Positions 1 to 8,139 of a stretch of 64,000 nucleotides of DNA are shown here, piece after piece. The stretch's first letter is position 1, and each line of letters begins with the position of its first letter. The position numbers were made by a program, and so were the translations under genes. The DNA lies in contig NZ_WIXI01000040.1 of assembly GCF_009617585.1 (NCBI RefSeq), positions 153,107 to 217,106 on the forward strand. Direction: 5' to 3'. A model generated the notes under the pieces. It made no database searches. It saw only the letters and a list, made by a program, of their open reading frames with translations, and was not told where the DNA came from. The DNA comes from Endobacterium cereale (GTDB lineage: Bacteria; Pseudomonadota; Alphaproteobacteria; Rhizobiales; Rhizobiaceae).

Positions 1-136
1 AAGTGGACGCGGCTACGACTGCTCGACTGAAAAAGGCATTGCCGGCTTCACGTTATCAATAGGGGCCAGGTGATCCGTCATCGTCTCAAGTGAAAGGGGC
101 GATCTCGGCGCCGTGCGTCTCCGTTACTGTGTCAAC

Positions 137-153
137 GATAGATAATTTCTATC
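137..153. promoter_or_regulatory. Inverted repeat upstream of FdhF-like gene
   Basis: GATAGA-N5-TCTATC is a perfect 6-bp inverted repeat about 47 bases upstream of the molybdopterin oxidoreductase start. It contains a T-N11-A core (139-151), the usual shape of a LysR-type binding site. No regulator gene is visible to its left within the window, so the partner is unknown. The rest of 1-199 holds no convincing gene. Confidence 0.45.
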
Positions 154-199
154 AACCTATGGAATTGATCCGCTTGAACATTTTTGCGTTTCGTCAGAA

Positions 200-2503
200 A
201 TGCGGCAAATGGACACAGGATTTATCGGTAAGAAATCGTCCGCCGCAGGCGGATGGGGTGCATTGAAAAGCTGCGGCAAGCAGCTTTTGAAAAGTGGTAC
301 GCCGCTGTCTGGCGCACGCACGCTGTTAAAGGCCAATCAGCCGGACGGGTTTGATTGTCCCGGCTGTGCGTGGGGCGATCCGGCGCACGGGTCTTCGTTC
401 GAATTCTGCGAAAACGGCGTGAAGGCCGTCGCATGGGAATCGACCGAGAAACGCGCCACGCCGGAACTGTTCGCGGCCAATACCGTCACTGAGCTGCGCA
501 AGCTGACCGATTATGAACTCGAGCGCCACGGACGCCTGACGCATCCCATGCGTTACGATGCAGCGACCGACAAATACGTGGCCGTCGACTGGGCCGACGC
601 CTTTGCCGAAATCGGCAGCATCCTCAAGGGTCTCGACAGCCCGGACCGCGCCGAATTCTACACATCCGGCCGCGCCAGCAATGAAGCCGCCTATCTCTAC
701 CAGCTTTTTGTCCGTCTTTACGGCACCAACAATTTCCCCGACTGTTCCAACATGTGCCACGAGGCGAGCGGCGTCGGTCTTCGCCAGTCGATCGGCGTTG
801 GCAAGGGTACCGTTCTGCTCGAGGATTTCGAAGAGGCTGATGCGATCTTCGTGATCGGCCAGAACCCGGGCACCAACCATCCGCGCATGCTGGGCGACCT
901 TCGCCGTGCGGCCATCCGTGGCGCCAAGATCGTTGTGTTCAATCCGATCCGCGAACGCGGTCTGGAGCGGTTCACCGATCCGCAGGACAAGCTCGAAATG
1001 CTGCGCGGCGGTGCGACCGATATCGCCAGCGATTACCTGCAGCCGCGCCTGGGTGGTGACATGGCGGCCGTGCGCGGCATGGCCAAGGTCGTGTTCGCGG
1101 CGGAAGACGCGGCAATTGCCGCCGGCCTGCCGTCCGTGCTCGACCACGCATTCCTTGCCGAGCACAGTTTTGGTCTGGCCGAATACCGCGCCGCCGTTGA
1201 CGCAACCGATTGGGCACAGATCGAGGATCAGTCCGGTCTTTCGCGTCAACAGATCGAATCTGCCGCACAGATCTACATGAGGGCTGACCGGGTGATCTGC
1301 ACCTGGGCCATGGGCGTCACACAGCACGTGCATTCGGTCGTGACCATCCGCGAAATCTCCAACTTCATGTTGCTGCGCGGTAATATCGGCAAGCCGGGCG
1401 CAGGTCTCTGCCCCGTGCGCGGCCATTCCAACGTTCAGGGTGACCGTACGGTCGGCATCAACGAAAAGCCGCCGGTGGCCTTCCTCGATGCGCTGGAGAA
1501 ACATTTTGGTGTGGCCATGCCGCGCCACGAGGGCCACAACGTGCTCGCCGCCATCGGCGCCATGCTGGATGGCTCGTCCGAGGTCTTTATCGGTCTCGGC
1601 GGCAATTTTGCCCGCGCGACGCCGGATAGCCCGATCGTCGAGCAGGCCATGCGCCGCATGAAGCTGACGGTCAACATCGCCACCAAGCCCAACCATTCGC
1701 ATCTGATGCCGGGTGCCGTCTCCTATGTTCTGCCATGTCTCGGCCGTACCGAGATGGACATCAATGCCGCTGGTGTTTCGCAGCTGATCAGCGTCGAAGA
1801 TTCCATGAGCATGGTGCATGGATCGGCAGGCATCAATCGCCCTGCATCGCCGCTTCTGATGTCTGAAGTGGCCATCGTTGCGGGTATCGCGGAGGCGACG
1901 GTCGGTAACGGTGTCGTCAACTGGTCGGACCTTGCGCAGGACAATGATCGCATTCGCGACCATATCGAAGCGACCATTCCCGGTTTCGAAAACTACAACG
2001 TGCGTCTGCGCAAGGCGCGTGGTTTTCATCTGCGCAATGCGGCAGCGCATCGCGAATGGAACACGACGAACGGGAAAGCGACGTTCTCGACCGTGGCGCT
2101 GCCGGCGGAAACCGTTCATCAGCGGGCGAGCAAGGGTGGCGGCAATTTCGCGCTGCAGACGTTCCGTTCGCACGACCAGTACAACACCACGGTTTATGGT
2201 CTTGATGACCGTTATCGCGGCGTTTACGGCGAACGTCAGGTGATCTTCATCCATCCGGCCGATCTGGAAGCGATGAATGCTGCGGCCGGTGACCGGATAG
2301 ACGTGGTCACTGAAAGCACTGATGGTATCGACCGTGTGGCGGAAAATTTCCGCTTCGTGCCTTACGATATCCCGCGCGGCAGCATTGCCGGTTATTATCC
2401 GGAACTGAACGTGCTGGTTCCGCTCGGCAGCGCCGGTGACGAAAGCGATACGCCGACCTCGAAATCGGTCATGGTATCCTTCCGCAAGCGGCAGGCCGCG
2501 TGA
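200..2503 (+). CDS. FdhF/YdeP-family molybdopterin oxidoreductase
   Basis: A 767-residue cytoplasmic molybdopterin-dependent oxidoreductase of the formate-dehydrogenase-alpha-like FdhF/YdeP family. The N-terminus carries FDCPGCAWGDP (Cys53, Cys56) and FEFCENG (Cys70), as expected for the iron-sulfur region. NMCHEASG (Cys186) lies where YdeP-type proteins have their conserved cysteine. The central part contains FVIGQNPGTNHPRML and related cofactor-binding motifs, and the C-terminal molydopterin dinucleotide-binding domain covers roughly residues 640-760. There is no Tat signal, so it should be soluble. The annotated start ATG follows a weak ribosome site; ATG at 209 is an alternative. The downstream small gene overlaps its stop codon. 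Formate oxidation is the obvious family guess, but many YdeP-like proteins have no proven substrate. Confidence 0.85.
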   Translation: MRQMDTGFIGKKSSAAGGWGALKSCGKQLLKSGTPLSGARTLLKANQPDGFDCPGCAWGDPAHGSSFEFCENGVKAVAWESTEKRATPELFAANTVTELRKLTDYELERHGRLTHPMRYDAATDKYVAVDWADAFAEIGSILKGLDSPDRAEFYTSGRASNEAAYLYQLFVRLYGTNNFPDCSNMCHEASGVGLRQSIGVGKGTVLLEDFEEADAIFVIGQNPGTNHPRMLGDLRRAAIRGAKIVVFNPIRERGLERFTDPQDKLEMLRGGATDIASDYLQPRLGGDMAAVRGMAKVVFAAEDAAIAAGLPSVLDHAFLAEHSFGLAEYRAAVDATDWAQIEDQSGLSRQQIESAAQIYMRADRVICTWAMGVTQHVHSVVTIREISNFMLLRGNIGKPGAGLCPVRGHSNVQGDRTVGINEKPPVAFLDALEKHFGVAMPRHEGHNVLAAIGAMLDGSSEVFIGLGGNFARATPDSPIVEQAMRRMKLTVNIATKPNHSHLMPGAVSYVLPCLGRTEMDINAAGVSQLISVEDSMSMVHGSAGINRPASPLLMSEVAIVAGIAEATVGNGVVNWSDLAQDNDRIRDHIEATIPGFENYNVRLRKARGFHLRNAAAHREWNTTNGKATFSTVALPAETVHQRASKGGGNFALQTFRSHDQYNTTVYGLDDRYRGVYGERQVIFIHPADLEAMNAAAGDRIDVVTESTDGIDRVAENFRFVPYDIPRGSIAGYYPELNVLVPLGSAGDESDTPTSKSVMVSFRKRQAA

Positions 2504-2781
2504 CGGAAGAAGCGCCGGAGGCCGAGCGCTTTCTGGCGCTGGTTGCGGCAGCGCAGGAGGGGGACCCTGCGCTGTCGCCAATTCAGGCGGCAATCATGGT
2601 CGCCGCCGATCTCGGCATCGCGCGCGACAGCCGCACATTTGCACGCGTTCTGGGCATCGAGCATGCGCTTGCTCTGCGCGAACTCAACGATCTGGCCGAA
2701 ATGGCGGGTTATCTGACCATCTCGAAGCGCGATCCACGTACGCTGCGCACCTTTTATCAGCCCGTTGAAGACGGTTCCTGA
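2500..2781 (+). CDS. Small conserved partner of the FdhF-like enzyme
   Basis: A 93-residue acidic, mainly helical protein that starts with GTG overlapping the stop of the molybdopterin enzyme (GTGA), so the two are probably translationally coupled. I do not recognise a named domain. The sequence from about residue 28 (IQAAIMVAADLGIARDSR) to residue 75 looks like a small winged-helix-like or helix-bundle fold, and the C-terminus ends in FYQPVEDGS. It has no cysteines, no signal peptide and no membrane segment. Context suggests an accessory, maturation or regulatory role for the oxidoreductase. That is inference only. Confidence 0.7.
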   Translation: MTEEAPEAERFLALVAAAQEGDPALSPIQAAIMVAADLGIARDSRTFARVLGIEHALALRELNDLAEMAGYLTISKRDPRTLRTFYQPVEDGS

Positions 2782-2791
2782 GAAAAGACAC

Positions 2792-2821
2792 ACTTACCAA
2801 AAGGTGCCTACTTACCAAAAG
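2792..2821. repeat. 12-bp direct repeat upstream of SDR gene
   Basis: ACTTACCAAAAG occurs perfectly at 2792-2803 and at 2810-2821, 18 bp apart, which places both copies nearly on the same DNA face. The first copy continues as GGTG, giving it partial dyad character. The pair lies 50-79 bases before the SDR start and resembles operators used by HxlR-type repressors. An HxlR gene lies about 2 kb downstream (4655-5089). Confidence 0.55.
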
Positions 2822-2870
2822 ATACTATTGGGTCTAGCTTTGTCTTCAGAACAATCTGGAGACTGGAACC

Positions 2871-3620
2871 ATGGACTTTTCGAAGGCAACAATTCTCATC
2901 ACCGGCGGCAATTCCGGTATCGGCAAGGGGCTTGCCAAAGCCCTGATGTCACGTGGCGCAAAGGTCATCATTACCGGCCGCGACGACAAGCGCCTCAAGG
3001 AAACGCTTTATGCCAATCCCGGCATGCTCGGTTACGAACTGGATGTGACCGATCCTGAGGCCATCACGCGGTTTGCTGCCGACATCACCGAACATCACCC
3101 CGATCTCAATGCCGTCATCCACAATGCCGGCATCATGATCACCGAACAGGTTCTGGTCGACGCCTATGATCTCGATATCGTCGAGAAGACGATCGCCACC
3201 AACCTGTTGGCGCCGATCCGGTTGACCGCGGCGCTGCTTCCGCATCTGCGCACAAAGGGCGATGCGGCAATCGTAACCGTGTCTTCCGGCCTGGCTTTTG
3301 TGCCGCGTGCGGACACGCTGACCTATAGCGCCACCAAGGCGGCCATCCATTCCTGGACAACCTGCCTGCGACACGAATTGCGCAGCACCAATATCTCGGT
3401 CGTGGAACTGGCGCCGCCACTGGTCGCAACCGACCTGACGCCGGGCCAATCGCAGAACCCGCGCGCCATGCCGTTGGCGGATTTCGTGTCTGAGTCTGTT
3501 GAACTGCTTTGCGCTCAGCCGACCCCGTCGGAAGTTCTGGTCGGTCGTGTGATGCCGCAGCGTACGGCGGAAGCGACCGGCAATTTCGACAAGGTCTTTG
3601 GCCTGATCAATCCGGCCTGA
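2871..3620 (+). CDS. SDR-family NAD(P)-dependent oxidoreductase (DltE-like)
   Basis: A 249-residue short-chain dehydrogenase. The nucleotide-binding motif TGGNSGIGKG is at residues 11-20, HNAGI near residue 84 and the catalytic YSATKAA near residue 152, with the catalytic Ser in TVSSGLAF. Its overall pattern resembles DltE/YdfG-type classical SDRs from proteobacteria. The ATG follows GGAGACTGGAACC, a usable ribosome site. It appears to be a single-gene transcript: the two direct repeats upstream are likely operators and a strong hairpin lies just after its stop. The substrate is unknown. Confidence 0.88.
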   Translation: MDFSKATILITGGNSGIGKGLAKALMSRGAKVIITGRDDKRLKETLYANPGMLGYELDVTDPEAITRFAADITEHHPDLNAVIHNAGIMITEQVLVDAYDLDIVEKTIATNLLAPIRLTAALLPHLRTKGDAAIVTVSSGLAFVPRADTLTYSATKAAIHSWTTCLRHELRSTNISVVELAPPLVATDLTPGQSQNPRAMPLADFVSESVELLCAQPTPSEVLVGRVMPQRTAEATGNFDKVFGLINPA

Positions 3621-3633
3621 CGCCGAGGCTTAC

Positions 3634-3664
3634 AGCTGAGTGCGGCCAGCGGTTGCGCTCAGCT
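3634..3664 (+). terminator. Probable terminator hairpin after SDR
   Basis: AGCTGAGTGC (3634-3643) pairs with GCGCTCAGCT (3655-3664) over 10 bp with one G-U pair and an 11-base loop, followed by CTTTC. The weak U-tract makes this a moderate-confidence terminator. It sits 13 bases after the SDR stop and before the next gene's ribosome site. Confidence 0.45.
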
Positions 3665-3687
3665 CTTTCAAGACATGGAGAACGGAT

Positions 3688-4182
3688 ATGACGACTGCGC
3701 CCGCATACAGACGCCGGGTCCTGCTGTTGCTTGCTCTTCTAACGGTTGTGATGCCGTCATCACTTGCCTTCGGGCATCACGGGTTTCATGGACGTTATGA
3801 TCTCAGCAAGCCTGTCTGGGTCGAAGGCGTGGTTTTACGCTCTTATTTCGGCAATCCCCATTCGGTGTTGACGGTGCAGGTCCCAGCTGACCTCGAAATG
3901 CCCGAAGCGCCCCCGACGCTCGGTCCGGCGGCGTCCTTTCTCAGCACAGCAGCGCTTCATGTCCCTACCGATTTGCCCGGGCAAACCGTGCAACTGGAAC
4001 TGCCGCCGACGCCGCAATATTCAACGCTCGGCGGACGCGTTTCCGCTGGTGATCGCATTGCTGCCGTTGCCATCCGCAATTGTGAACCGCCGCATCAGTT
4101 GAACGTGCAATGGCTGCATCTGGCCGATGGCAGTGTCGAAAGCCGACGTGCGACGATGAGCTATATGGTTCGGAAATGCTGA
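3688..4182 (+). CDS. DUF6152-like exported protein
   Basis: A 164-residue protein with an N-terminal signal peptide: charged MTTAPAYRRR, then the hydrophobic LLLLALLTVVMPSSLAFG. The mature start HHGFHGRYDLSKPVWVEGVV is typical of the DUF6152 family of small periplasmic proteins, which begin with a His-His stretch. The ATG at 3688 is chosen because GGAG lies 7 bases upstream and it places the signal peptide correctly. The gene overlaps the next membrane-protein gene by 7 bases, so the two are coupled. The function is unknown. The His-rich mature terminus could bind metal, but nothing here proves it. Confidence 0.65.
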   Translation: MTTAPAYRRRVLLLLALLTVVMPSSLAFGHHGFHGRYDLSKPVWVEGVVLRSYFGNPHSVLTVQVPADLEMPEAPPTLGPAASFLSTAALHVPTDLPGQTVQLELPPTPQYSTLGGRVSAGDRIAAVAIRNCEPPHQLNVQWLHLADGSVESRRATMSYMVRKC

Positions 4183-4646
4183 GCGAAAGCCTGCTCGCGT
4201 TCGAGAATACCGCGCTTGCGGCCTCCATCCGCTCTTCGGTCTCGCTCTACGCGACCATAAACGCCCTTCATATTCTCGGTCTTGCAGTTTTGGTTGGCGC
4301 GGTGCTGACCTTTGACCTTCGCGCCAGCGGAGTTTGGAAGGTTCAGCGATGGCGGGACGGGTTTGAGGTCGCCATTCCTGTCGCGGGTTTTGGGCTCGCG
4401 CTTGCCATCCTCACGGGAGTGCTGCTTTTCGCGGTGCGCGGAACGCATTACGTGACGTTGCCGGTCTTCCTCATGAAAATGGCCATCCTGCCGATAGGCT
4501 TTCTGAACATCGTCATCTGCCATTGGCTTGTGCGGCGTTCGACCAAGGGATTGCCGTCGCCCGCTATCCGTCTATGCGCCTTTCTCTCGGCTGCCATATG
4601 GATATCTGCCCTGCTCATGGGGCGCTGGATCGCTTTTTCGACCTGA
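4176..4646 (+). CDS. Small four-helix inner-membrane protein (DUF6644-like)
   Basis: A 156-residue integral membrane protein with about four transmembrane segments: NALHILGLAVLVGAVLTF, PVAGFGLALAILTGVLLF, FLMKMAILPIGFLNIVIC and LCAFLSAAIWISALLMG. The first helix contains a histidine (NALH), a pattern seen in small haem-binding or DUF6644-type proteins. The ATG at 4176 overlaps the upstream exported-protein gene by 7 bases, so the pair is probably co-translated and may form a membrane-periplasm unit. The family assignment is from memory of the neighbourhood pairing, and the function is not established. Confidence 0.6.
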   Translation: MLSESLLAFENTALAASIRSSVSLYATINALHILGLAVLVGAVLTFDLRASGVWKVQRWRDGFEVAIPVAGFGLALAILTGVLLFAVRGTHYVTLPVFLMKMAILPIGFLNIVICHWLVRRSTKGLPSPAIRLCAFLSAAIWISALLMGRWIAFST

Positions 4647-4654
4647 AGCTTGTC

Positions 4655-5089
4655 TTATTCGTCACCATCGAACGTTGTCCGGGCAGCCGCGACGGCGTCG
4701 TGGTTTTCAATCGCCCATATCCAGACATTGCAAAACGCCGCGCCAAGCGTCAGACCGAGCGGTGAAAGGCTGTATTCCACCTTGGGCGGTACGCAGGCGT
4801 AGGTCTTGCGCACCACCAGTCCGTCTCGTTCCATCCGGCGCAAAGTCTGGGTCAGCATCTTCTGGCTGATGCCGGTGACATGGCGCGCGAGGTCGGAAAA
4901 ACGCAGCGTGCCTTCGTCCCAAAGCGTGTCGAGAATGACCACGGTCCACTTGTCGGCAAAACCGGAAATCATCTCGCGCACCAGGCTCTCGATGCGAGGA
5001 TCGACATTGCTCGGATAGTCGCGAGCCTTGTAGGTCTGTGCGCGTGCCACTTCCTCGGTGGTGAAGGCTGGCCGGTTTTGAATGGTCAT
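4655..5089 (-). CDS. HxlR-family transcription regulator
   Basis: A 144-residue winged-helix regulator. The HxlR/MarR-like core is clear: FADKWTVVILDTLWDEGTLRF, then FSDLARHVTGISQKMLTQTLRRMERDGLVVRKTY and the wing PPKVEYSLSPLGLTL. The start at 5089 (MTIQNRPAF) is chosen over a longer upstream frame because it gives the usual family length. It is transcribed divergently from the Tat-signal SDR, a standard HxlR arrangement for a redox- or aldehyde-responsive repressor. It converges on the small membrane-protein gene with 8 bases between stops. It has one cysteine (Cys105, KTYACVPPKVEY), in the wing region. Confidence 0.9.
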   Translation of the reverse strand: MTIQNRPAFTTEEVARAQTYKARDYPSNVDPRIESLVREMISGFADKWTVVILDTLWDEGTLRFSDLARHVTGISQKMLTQTLRRMERDGLVVRKTYACVPPKVEYSLSPLGLTLGAAFCNVWIWAIENHDAVAAARTTFDGDE

Positions 5090-5102
5090 ACTGATCGTCT
5101 CA

Positions 5103-5128
5103 TATAGTCGTTTCAGTGCGTTTCTATA
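5103..5128. promoter_or_regulatory. Inverted repeat upstream of hxlR
   Basis: TATAG (5103-5107) and CTATA (5124-5128) are separated by 16 bases, and the spacer contains the near-repeated elements CGTTTC and CGTTT. It begins 14 bases upstream of the HxlR start codon, so it is a candidate autoregulatory operator or promoter region. Confidence 0.35.
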
Positions 5129-5286
5129 GAAAAGAGAGTTTTGGCGCAAGCCGGAGGGTGAGGGTGCCCGGATCGTGTCTCTGCAAGATATGAGAAAGTA
5201 AAGGCAAGACACCGGCCCGCTCACGTGTTGCTCTCGCAATCTTGAGGACGATGTTAACTCGGGAAACGCCGGTTATTCCAATTCTT

Positions 5287-5314
5287 CCCGGCCGGTAATT
5301 ATCGAACGGCCGGG
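5287..5314 (+). promoter_or_regulatory. Strong hairpin in hxlR-SDR intergenic region
   Basis: CCCGGCCG (5287-5294) and CGGCCGGG (5307-5314) form a perfect 8-bp stem with a 12-base loop, followed by a pyrimidine-rich run. It is the main structured element in the 326-base divergent gap (5090-5415) and lies about 100 bases before the SDR start. It could end a short leader transcript or act as an operator. I see no gene in this gap. Confidence 0.45.
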
Positions 5315-5415
5315 TGCCTTCTTCTCATTAGCTTTCCCATCCAGATATTTCGTCAGCAGCAGCGCCACATGCATTTCAGCATTTCTCGGGGCTGCCGACA
5401 CAGAAAGGGATCACC

Positions 5416-6285
5416 ATGACTGAAGGATCGAACACCAACGGCGTATCCCGCCGCAATATTCTCACTGCTGCGGCTGTCGGCTCGGCGGCAACGGCCGCGG
5501 CGGCTTTCGGAACGGCCGCCAGCGCCCAGGCGTCCGGCGCGCAGCCAGCAGCCGGTGCCGGCCGTGTGGCGGTCGTGACCGGATCATCGCGTGGCATCGG
5601 TGCGGCAACCGCCAAACGTCTCGCGAAGGAGGGTTTCAAGATTGCGGTCAATTGCCGTGTCAACCGCGATCTGGCGGCCGCCGTCGTCAAGGAAATCGAA
5701 GGGGCAGGCGGTGAGGCGATCTGGGAGCAGGCGGATGTACGTGACCCGGTACAGGTCCGCCGTCTTTTCGAAGCCACTGAACGCGCTTTCGGCGGTGTCG
5801 ATGTGGCTGTCGCCAATGCCGGCGTGATGTCGCTGGCGCCTTTCTCGACGATGTCCGATGAGGATTTCGACACGATGATCGACACCAACGTCAAGGGCAG
5901 CTTCAACACTCTGCGCGAAGCCGCAAACAAGGTGCGTGATGGCGGCCGTATCATCGCCATCTCTTCCAGCATTGTGCAGCTTCGCTCGCCCACTTACGGA
6001 CCTTATGCTGCATCGAAGGCGTCGATGGAAATCTATGCCAGCATCCTCGCCAAGGAGTTGGCAGGTCGAAAAATATCGGTCAACGCCATCGCTCCTGGCC
6101 TCGTCGCGACCTCGCTTTTCCTGGATGGCAAGACGAATGAACAGGTCGCCGGGTTCGCGCAGCGCACGCCGCATGGCCGTATCGGCGAGCCGGCGGATAT
6201 TGCCGCAACGATCGCCTTCCTGTGCAGTCAGGACGGATGGTGGGTCAACGGCCAGACCATCTATTCGAACGGCGGCGTGATCTGA
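5416..6285 (+). CDS. SDR oxidoreductase with Tat signal peptide
   Basis: A 289-residue classical short-chain dehydrogenase preceded by a twin-arginine-type leader: VSRRNILTAAAVGSAATAAA, then a small-residue stretch ending near ASAQA. The enzyme core starts around residue 48 with VAVVTGSSRGIGAATAKR, followed by VANAGV, the catalytic SSS and YAASKAS, and a C-terminal WWVNGQTIYSNGG. The Rossmann motif is intact, so an exported form would need NAD(P) bound before translocation. The ATG follows AAAGGGATCACC. It is divergent from the HxlR regulator, which probably controls it. The substrate is unknown. Confidence 0.88.
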   Translation: MTEGSNTNGVSRRNILTAAAVGSAATAAAAFGTAASAQASGAQPAAGAGRVAVVTGSSRGIGAATAKRLAKEGFKIAVNCRVNRDLAAAVVKEIEGAGGEAIWEQADVRDPVQVRRLFEATERAFGGVDVAVANAGVMSLAPFSTMSDEDFDTMIDTNVKGSFNTLREAANKVRDGGRIIAISSSIVQLRSPTYGPYAASKASMEIYASILAKELAGRKISVNAIAPGLVATSLFLDGKTNEQVAGFAQRTPHGRIGEPADIAATIAFLCSQDGWWVNGQTIYSNGGVI

Positions 6286-6333
6286 CTTTTGCTTGGAGAG
6301 CCGGGGCAGTTTTGCGTGCCCCGGTTTTGCTGT

Positions 6334-6975
6334 TCAGCGTGCCGCCCAGTTGGCGCCGCGACGAAAGATCGTCTTCATCTGTGGCACGTCGAACTCCTTG
6401 GCTTGGTGGCCAAGCGCGGAGTAGAAGACCCGCCCTTTGCCGTATTTCCGCTTCCACACGACGGGCATGACGACGCCATCGATCCAGTAGGCATGGTCGC
6501 CGTTGAATGTCGTGGTCGCCAGCACCTCGTTCGAGGGGTCGACATGCATGTAATATTGCTCGGATGTGTAAGGGAAATCGTAAAGGCCTTCCATCAGCGG
6601 GTCGTCCGGCCGGGTGACGTTGACGGTATAGTCGATGATATTGCCGGGATGCGCCACCCACTGGCCGCCTATGATGAACTGGTAATCGACGGAATCGCGA
6701 AATGCGTCGCCGGCACCGCCATGATAGCCGGCAATGCCGACACCGCTCTCGATCGCGGCTGCAAGGTTTTTCACCTCTTCCTTTTCGATCTTAGACATCG
6801 TCATGATCGGCACGATGAGGCTGAGATCGTGAATGGACGGATCGGCGAATGCTTCGGTCGAGCGTTCGACATAGACCTTGAAGCCGTCTTCCTCCAGCAT
6901 GTCCTTGATGACTGCAGCGCATTCTTCCGGCTCATGGCCGCTCCAGCCGCCCCAAACGATAAGTGCTTCGCGCAT
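6334..6975 (-). CDS. ThuA-domain protein
   Basis: A 213-residue ThuA-family protein with a class I glutamine-amidotransferase-like fold. Family features include the N-terminal LIVWGGWSGHEPEE, GIAGYHGGAGDAF around residue 83, FIIGGQWVAHPGN, and the C-terminal VWKRKYGKGRVFYSALGHQAKEF. In rhizobia ThuA and ThuB (a Gfo/Idh/MocA protein) act together on imported disaccharides through 3-keto derivatives. Here the partner lies immediately upstream on the same strand, 23 bases away, with GGAGG in between. The exact sugar is not determined by sequence. The opposite-strand importer belongs to the same unit. Confidence 0.85.
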   Translation of the reverse strand: MREALIVWGGWSGHEPEECAAVIKDMLEEDGFKVYVERSTEAFADPSIHDLSLIVPIMTMSKIEKEEVKNLAAAIESGVGIAGYHGGAGDAFRDSVDYQFIIGGQWVAHPGNIIDYTVNVTRPDDPLMEGLYDFPYTSEQYYMHVDPSNEVLATTTFNGDHAYWIDGVVMPVVWKRKYGKGRVFYSALGHQAKEFDVPQMKTIFRRGANWAAR

Positions 6976-6998
6976 TTCTAATCTCCTCCAGATATTTT

Positions 6999-8102
6999 TT
7001 AGTTCGCAAGCTTTCCGTCCATCAAGGACGCCGACAGCGGCGCAGGCCGCTCCGTCGCCGTGGTGATGTCGATGGTGCGCCCCTCGGTCGAGGCGGTATG
7101 AAAGGCTTCCATCACTTCCAGCACATGCAGTGCCAGGTCACCGTTGGCGCGGTGCGGCCGGTTGTTGCGGATCGCATAGGCCATGTCGGCTATCCCGATC
7201 GAGCGATAATTCCCATCGGCATAGGGCTGGGTCAGAGGCTGCTCTTCGAATTGGCCGCCTTTCTTCAGATAGGATACGTCGCCGCCGAAATGATTGGGAT
7301 CGGGCACGATCAGCGTGCCTTCGGTGCCATAAACTTCCAGCGGCACATGCTTGTGGCCGGCAATATCAAAGCTCATGCCGATCTGCACGACCGCGCCATT
7401 GGCAAAGGCCATGACGCCGGCGACATGGGTCGGCACATGTACCGGGATGCGCTCCCCATTACGCGGTTCACTGGTGATGAGGCGCTCAGAGCGTGGCGTT
7501 GTCGCGAAGCCGGCAACCTTGGAAACCGGGCCAAGCAGGTTGACGAGATCGGTAATGTAATAGGGGCCCATGTCGAGCATTGGTCCGCCGCCGACTTCGT
7601 AATAGAAACCGGGATTGGGATGCCAGCGCTCATGGCCCGGGCACATGAAGGTGGCGGTACCGCCGACCGGAATGCCGATCACGCCCTGATCGATCAAGGT
7701 CCGTGCCGTCTGGTGTCCGCCGCCGAGAAACGTGTCGGGCGCAGCCCCGATGCGCAGCCCCTTTGCCCGTGCTGTGTCGGCCAGTTTTTTGCCTTCGGCA
7801 AAATTGATGCCGAGCGGTTTTTCCGAATAGGTATTCTTGCCGGCATCTAGCGCCTGCAGGGCAACGGCCACATGCGCCTTGGGAACCGTCAGGTTGACGA
7901 TGATCTCGACCTTTGGGTCTGCCAAAAGTTCATCGATTTTTTTGACGGGCAGGTTGAATTCGGCCGCCTTGGCCTCTGCGATTTCCCGGTTAAGGTCCGC
8001 CAATCCTCTGATGTCGAGGATCGGGAAAGCGCTGGTCATGGCCTTGAGATAGGCGCCCGAAATATTGCCGCATCCGATGATGCCGATACCAACCTTATCC
8101 AT
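6999..8102 (-). CDS. Gfo/Idh/MocA-family oxidoreductase (ThuB-like)
   Basis: A 367-residue NAD(P)-dependent sugar oxidoreductase. The N-terminal Rossmann motif is VGIGIIGCGNISGAYLKAM. The family-defining EKPLG (YSEKPLGINFAEGKKLA, about residue 96) supplies the conserved lysine, and GGGPMLDMGPYYITDLVNLLG (about residue 178) supplies the second signature. The start at 8102 has GGGAGG upstream on the minus strand and removes a spurious 62-residue extension. It precedes the ThuA-like gene, and both lie behind the ROK regulator, so the order on the minus strand is ROK, Gfo/Idh, ThuA. It likely oxidises the imported glycoside or sugar. Confidence 0.9.
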   Translation of the reverse strand: MDKVGIGIIGCGNISGAYLKAMTSAFPILDIRGLADLNREIAEAKAAEFNLPVKKIDELLADPKVEIIVNLTVPKAHVAVALQALDAGKNTYSEKPLGINFAEGKKLADTARAKGLRIGAAPDTFLGGGHQTARTLIDQGVIGIPVGGTATFMCPGHERWHPNPGFYYEVGGGPMLDMGPYYITDLVNLLGPVSKVAGFATTPRSERLITSEPRNGERIPVHVPTHVAGVMAFANGAVVQIGMSFDIAGHKHVPLEVYGTEGTLIVPDPNHFGGDVSYLKKGGQFEEQPLTQPYADGNYRSIGIADMAYAIRNNRPHRANGDLALHVLEVMEAFHTASTEGRTIDITTATERPAPLSASLMDGKLAN

Positions 8103-8139
8103 CTTGTCTCCTCCCGATGGTATTTTTCGTTTGTGCGCG

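Noticed and set aside
1..62. Possible 3' end of an upstream gene (frame starting at base 3, stop at 60-62)
   Set aside because: Only about 19 codons, no recognisable sequence, and other frames also stop by chance. It cannot be supported.
326..2593. 755-codon open frame on the minus strand opposite the FdhF-like gene
   Set aside because: It mirrors the real gene, has no family motif and is the expected antisense shadow of GC-rich codon bias.
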